In this document: positions 62,351-64,000 of the stretch, piece after piece
How positions within the stretch are numbered: position 1 is the stretch's first letter
Layout of the letters: the number at the start of each line of letters is the position of its first letter
Assembly: GCA_023525715.1 (NCBI GenBank)
Contig: CM042010.1
Coordinates: forward strand, 81,841,894 to 81,905,893
Source: Cichorium intybus
Taxonomy: Eukaryota; Streptophyta; Magnoliopsida; Asterales; Asteraceae
DNA: 64,000 nt
Direction: 5' to 3'
Translations under genes and position numbers: made by a program
The notes under the pieces: model-generated
What the model was told of the DNA's origin: nothing
Seen by the model: only the letters and a program-made list of their open reading frames with translations
The model's database searches: none

Positions 62351-64000
62351 TGCGTCGCATTGCACAGCCTCAACTAAGAAATCTAGAAGTTACTACAAGC
62401 CTGACTGAGCCATAGATTCTATCTACTACACTAACAACGATCCGGTATACCCGGGGTCCCACTTTCCAGTACATCGGTACCTTAACGACAAAACTCTGTC
62501 CGATAAACTCAGGTCCTATCACTGCATAATATCATGATTCTTCTTCCGGCTCAAATCGGTCTACAATCTCTTCCTGAACACATAGAAGTCCTGACACCCT
62601 CTCCCGTACGACTTCTTGCACAAGAGACCATTTCTCGTGTGCTAACCATTATCATAAAGGATTCTACCAACGTTACATAGGAAACTACAACTCCCATCAA
62701 ACTAAGAACGTAATCCCGAAGGAACTCCTACATTGATCTCTCCATACAGCCATCCTTCTAAGGATGATGCACAATACTGAAACGAAGTTGGATGTCGCAA
62801 CTTTACGAACCTTCTCCTAAACTCCTAAGTGAGCTGCACCTCCTTACCTGATATCACCATCCAGAACACCATATCGGGGTACCTTCTCCCGAGCCTTAAC
62901 ATCATCCACCCTTCGTAGCCCAGCATACTATAACAGACTCAAAGTGAGCACTCCTGCTCCATCGGTCTACGACATCCTTGATTTTATCAATAAACTGAGG
63001 GGTTCCTTGGTACTTCCGCAATGAACCCATACAGTCATACCTCCAAATTCTACCTCAGAAATCCTCGGAGACCAAATCAGCTACCTATCTTTTGATGATT
63101 GGCCTTGACCTTTCCACCGATCAAACCTCTCTCCTCTTAACCATTCCCCACTTCCTTACCGGCCAGATCACCAGTAATTCTCTCCAATATCATACACATC
63201 CGTGTTGCCCCTCGGCCAACGAAAAACTTGACACAAACTTCTTCGTTCATCACCGCACGGAAGCTCCGTCTATATCTAACATCCAAGGCGACCATAATGG
63301 GTTAGCCATCCTCCGCTAACCCTACCCCACAACCTTCATTTACCCGAACTGTCTCACCTAAAAGTGTTCCCTTCCACGGTTTCTCATCTAAATCCTTATC
63401 TTGAATCCAATCCGCCCAGTCTTCATGTCGCCCTGATCCGCCCTTGGTTTTCATTCTCACCAGCTAAACAGCCATCAACAAAACCAAGGTAGTCTTCACC
63501 TCAACTACTTCGGCAAATGCGATCATGGAGGGGTCTATAATCATCTCCCATCCTACTGAACAATCCTAAGGGTACTAATCCTCAGCACCCAGATAACCAT
63601 TATCTCATCTTGCACAGAAATCATCTGCCCCACAACCCAATCTGACCAATCAGCCTACTAAAACCGTACCTCGTACTCGAGGGAACACGACACAGTATTG
63701 CTACAATAAAGCTCCTGGCACTCCCGATCAGCACGAAGTATTCACCAAAACACACCACAGTACCACCTCAACATAGTACACTCCATCCGACAACACCTTA
63801 TCTCTCACCGAGGCACGAGGGGGCACAACCTCGAACAAGGCACAGTACCCCAGTACCCACGTGAGATACCATGTTAGTTCTATATGCCCAAGGATGATCA
63901 TAAAATGATATTACTAATAATACATGATCCTATAGGGTCACACCAACAACAAGTATGACACCATATTAATCATTTGGGATGTTAAATTTGATTTAACATC
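62351..64000. other. Unresolved sequence beyond gypsy E integrase
   Basis: No frame longer than about 75 codons and no motif I can name. It is rather C-rich (CCTTCTCCC, CCTCTC runs) and may be a strongly decayed continuation of gypsy E or another element. No RNA gene or terminal repeat was recognised. Confidence 0.35.

Noticed and set aside
62187..63319. Small plus-strand ORFs that could suggest a gene right of gypsy E
   Set aside because: Short, without domains, and the first overlaps the antisense of the integrase C-terminus.

Overview
The window looks like nuclear DNA of a eudicot plant with a large, transposon-rich genome. The evidence is one partial RWP-RK gene with a GT-AG intron, plant LTR retrotransposons of both Ty3/gypsy (chromovirus-like) and Ty1/copia types, methionine-tRNA-type primer sites and a hAT-type element. 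The post-pol ORF and the LTR style remind me of Asteraceae, but that is a low-confidence impression. Only the first ~0.9 kb is host gene; nearly all the rest is retrotransposon sequence, mostly nested and broken.

Layout. 1-932: end of an RKD-like RWP-RK gene (+). 933-9787: two minus-strand gypsy elements. Element A is a 5' LTR plus leader (about 1.1-4.3 kb) and sits in the pol of element B (gag-PR-RT-RNase H, 5' LTR at 7775-9787). 9788-11925: LTR-like fragment. 11926-17771: a minus-strand, gag-only copia derivative carrying an 817-bp hAT-like element. 17772-20442: plus-strand copia pol remnant. 20443-34720: plus-strand gypsy element C with a truncated 5' LTR; a minus-strand gag-only copia element with two apparently identical 1,424-bp LTRs and a GAATT target duplication lies inside its integrase tail. 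34721-38433: noncoding DNA, a post-pol ORF remnant with promoter-like sequence, and a copia LTR fragment. 38434-56779: gypsy element D with ~3.5-kb LTRs and a deleted gag/integrase core, interrupted by a second copy of the gag-only copia family (45483-52458, target duplication GATGG). 56850-60391: plus-strand copia with gag, PR, IN and RT remnants, whose leader matches the gag-only family. 60392-64000: 3' LTR and integrase tail of gypsy element E (-).

How the pieces relate. The gag-only copia elements lack protease, integrase and RT, so they would have depended on partners such as the 57-60 kb copia. Nesting gives a relative chronology: the copia inside element C is the youngest insertion, C, D and the 45-52 kb copia are older, and the pol remnants are oldest.

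The three observations I rate highest are: (1) a hairpin found five times in the related copia elements, with a near-invariant loop but a different, still complementary stem each time; (2) a splice donor plus acceptor in the sense strand of the LTRs of five dissimilar gypsy families, usually enclosing a GC-richer or tandem-repeat block; (3) a stop-free 96-nt intron-like segment in the gypsy B polyprotein that encodes a hydrophobic stretch. All were read by eye; no alignment or folding program was run.
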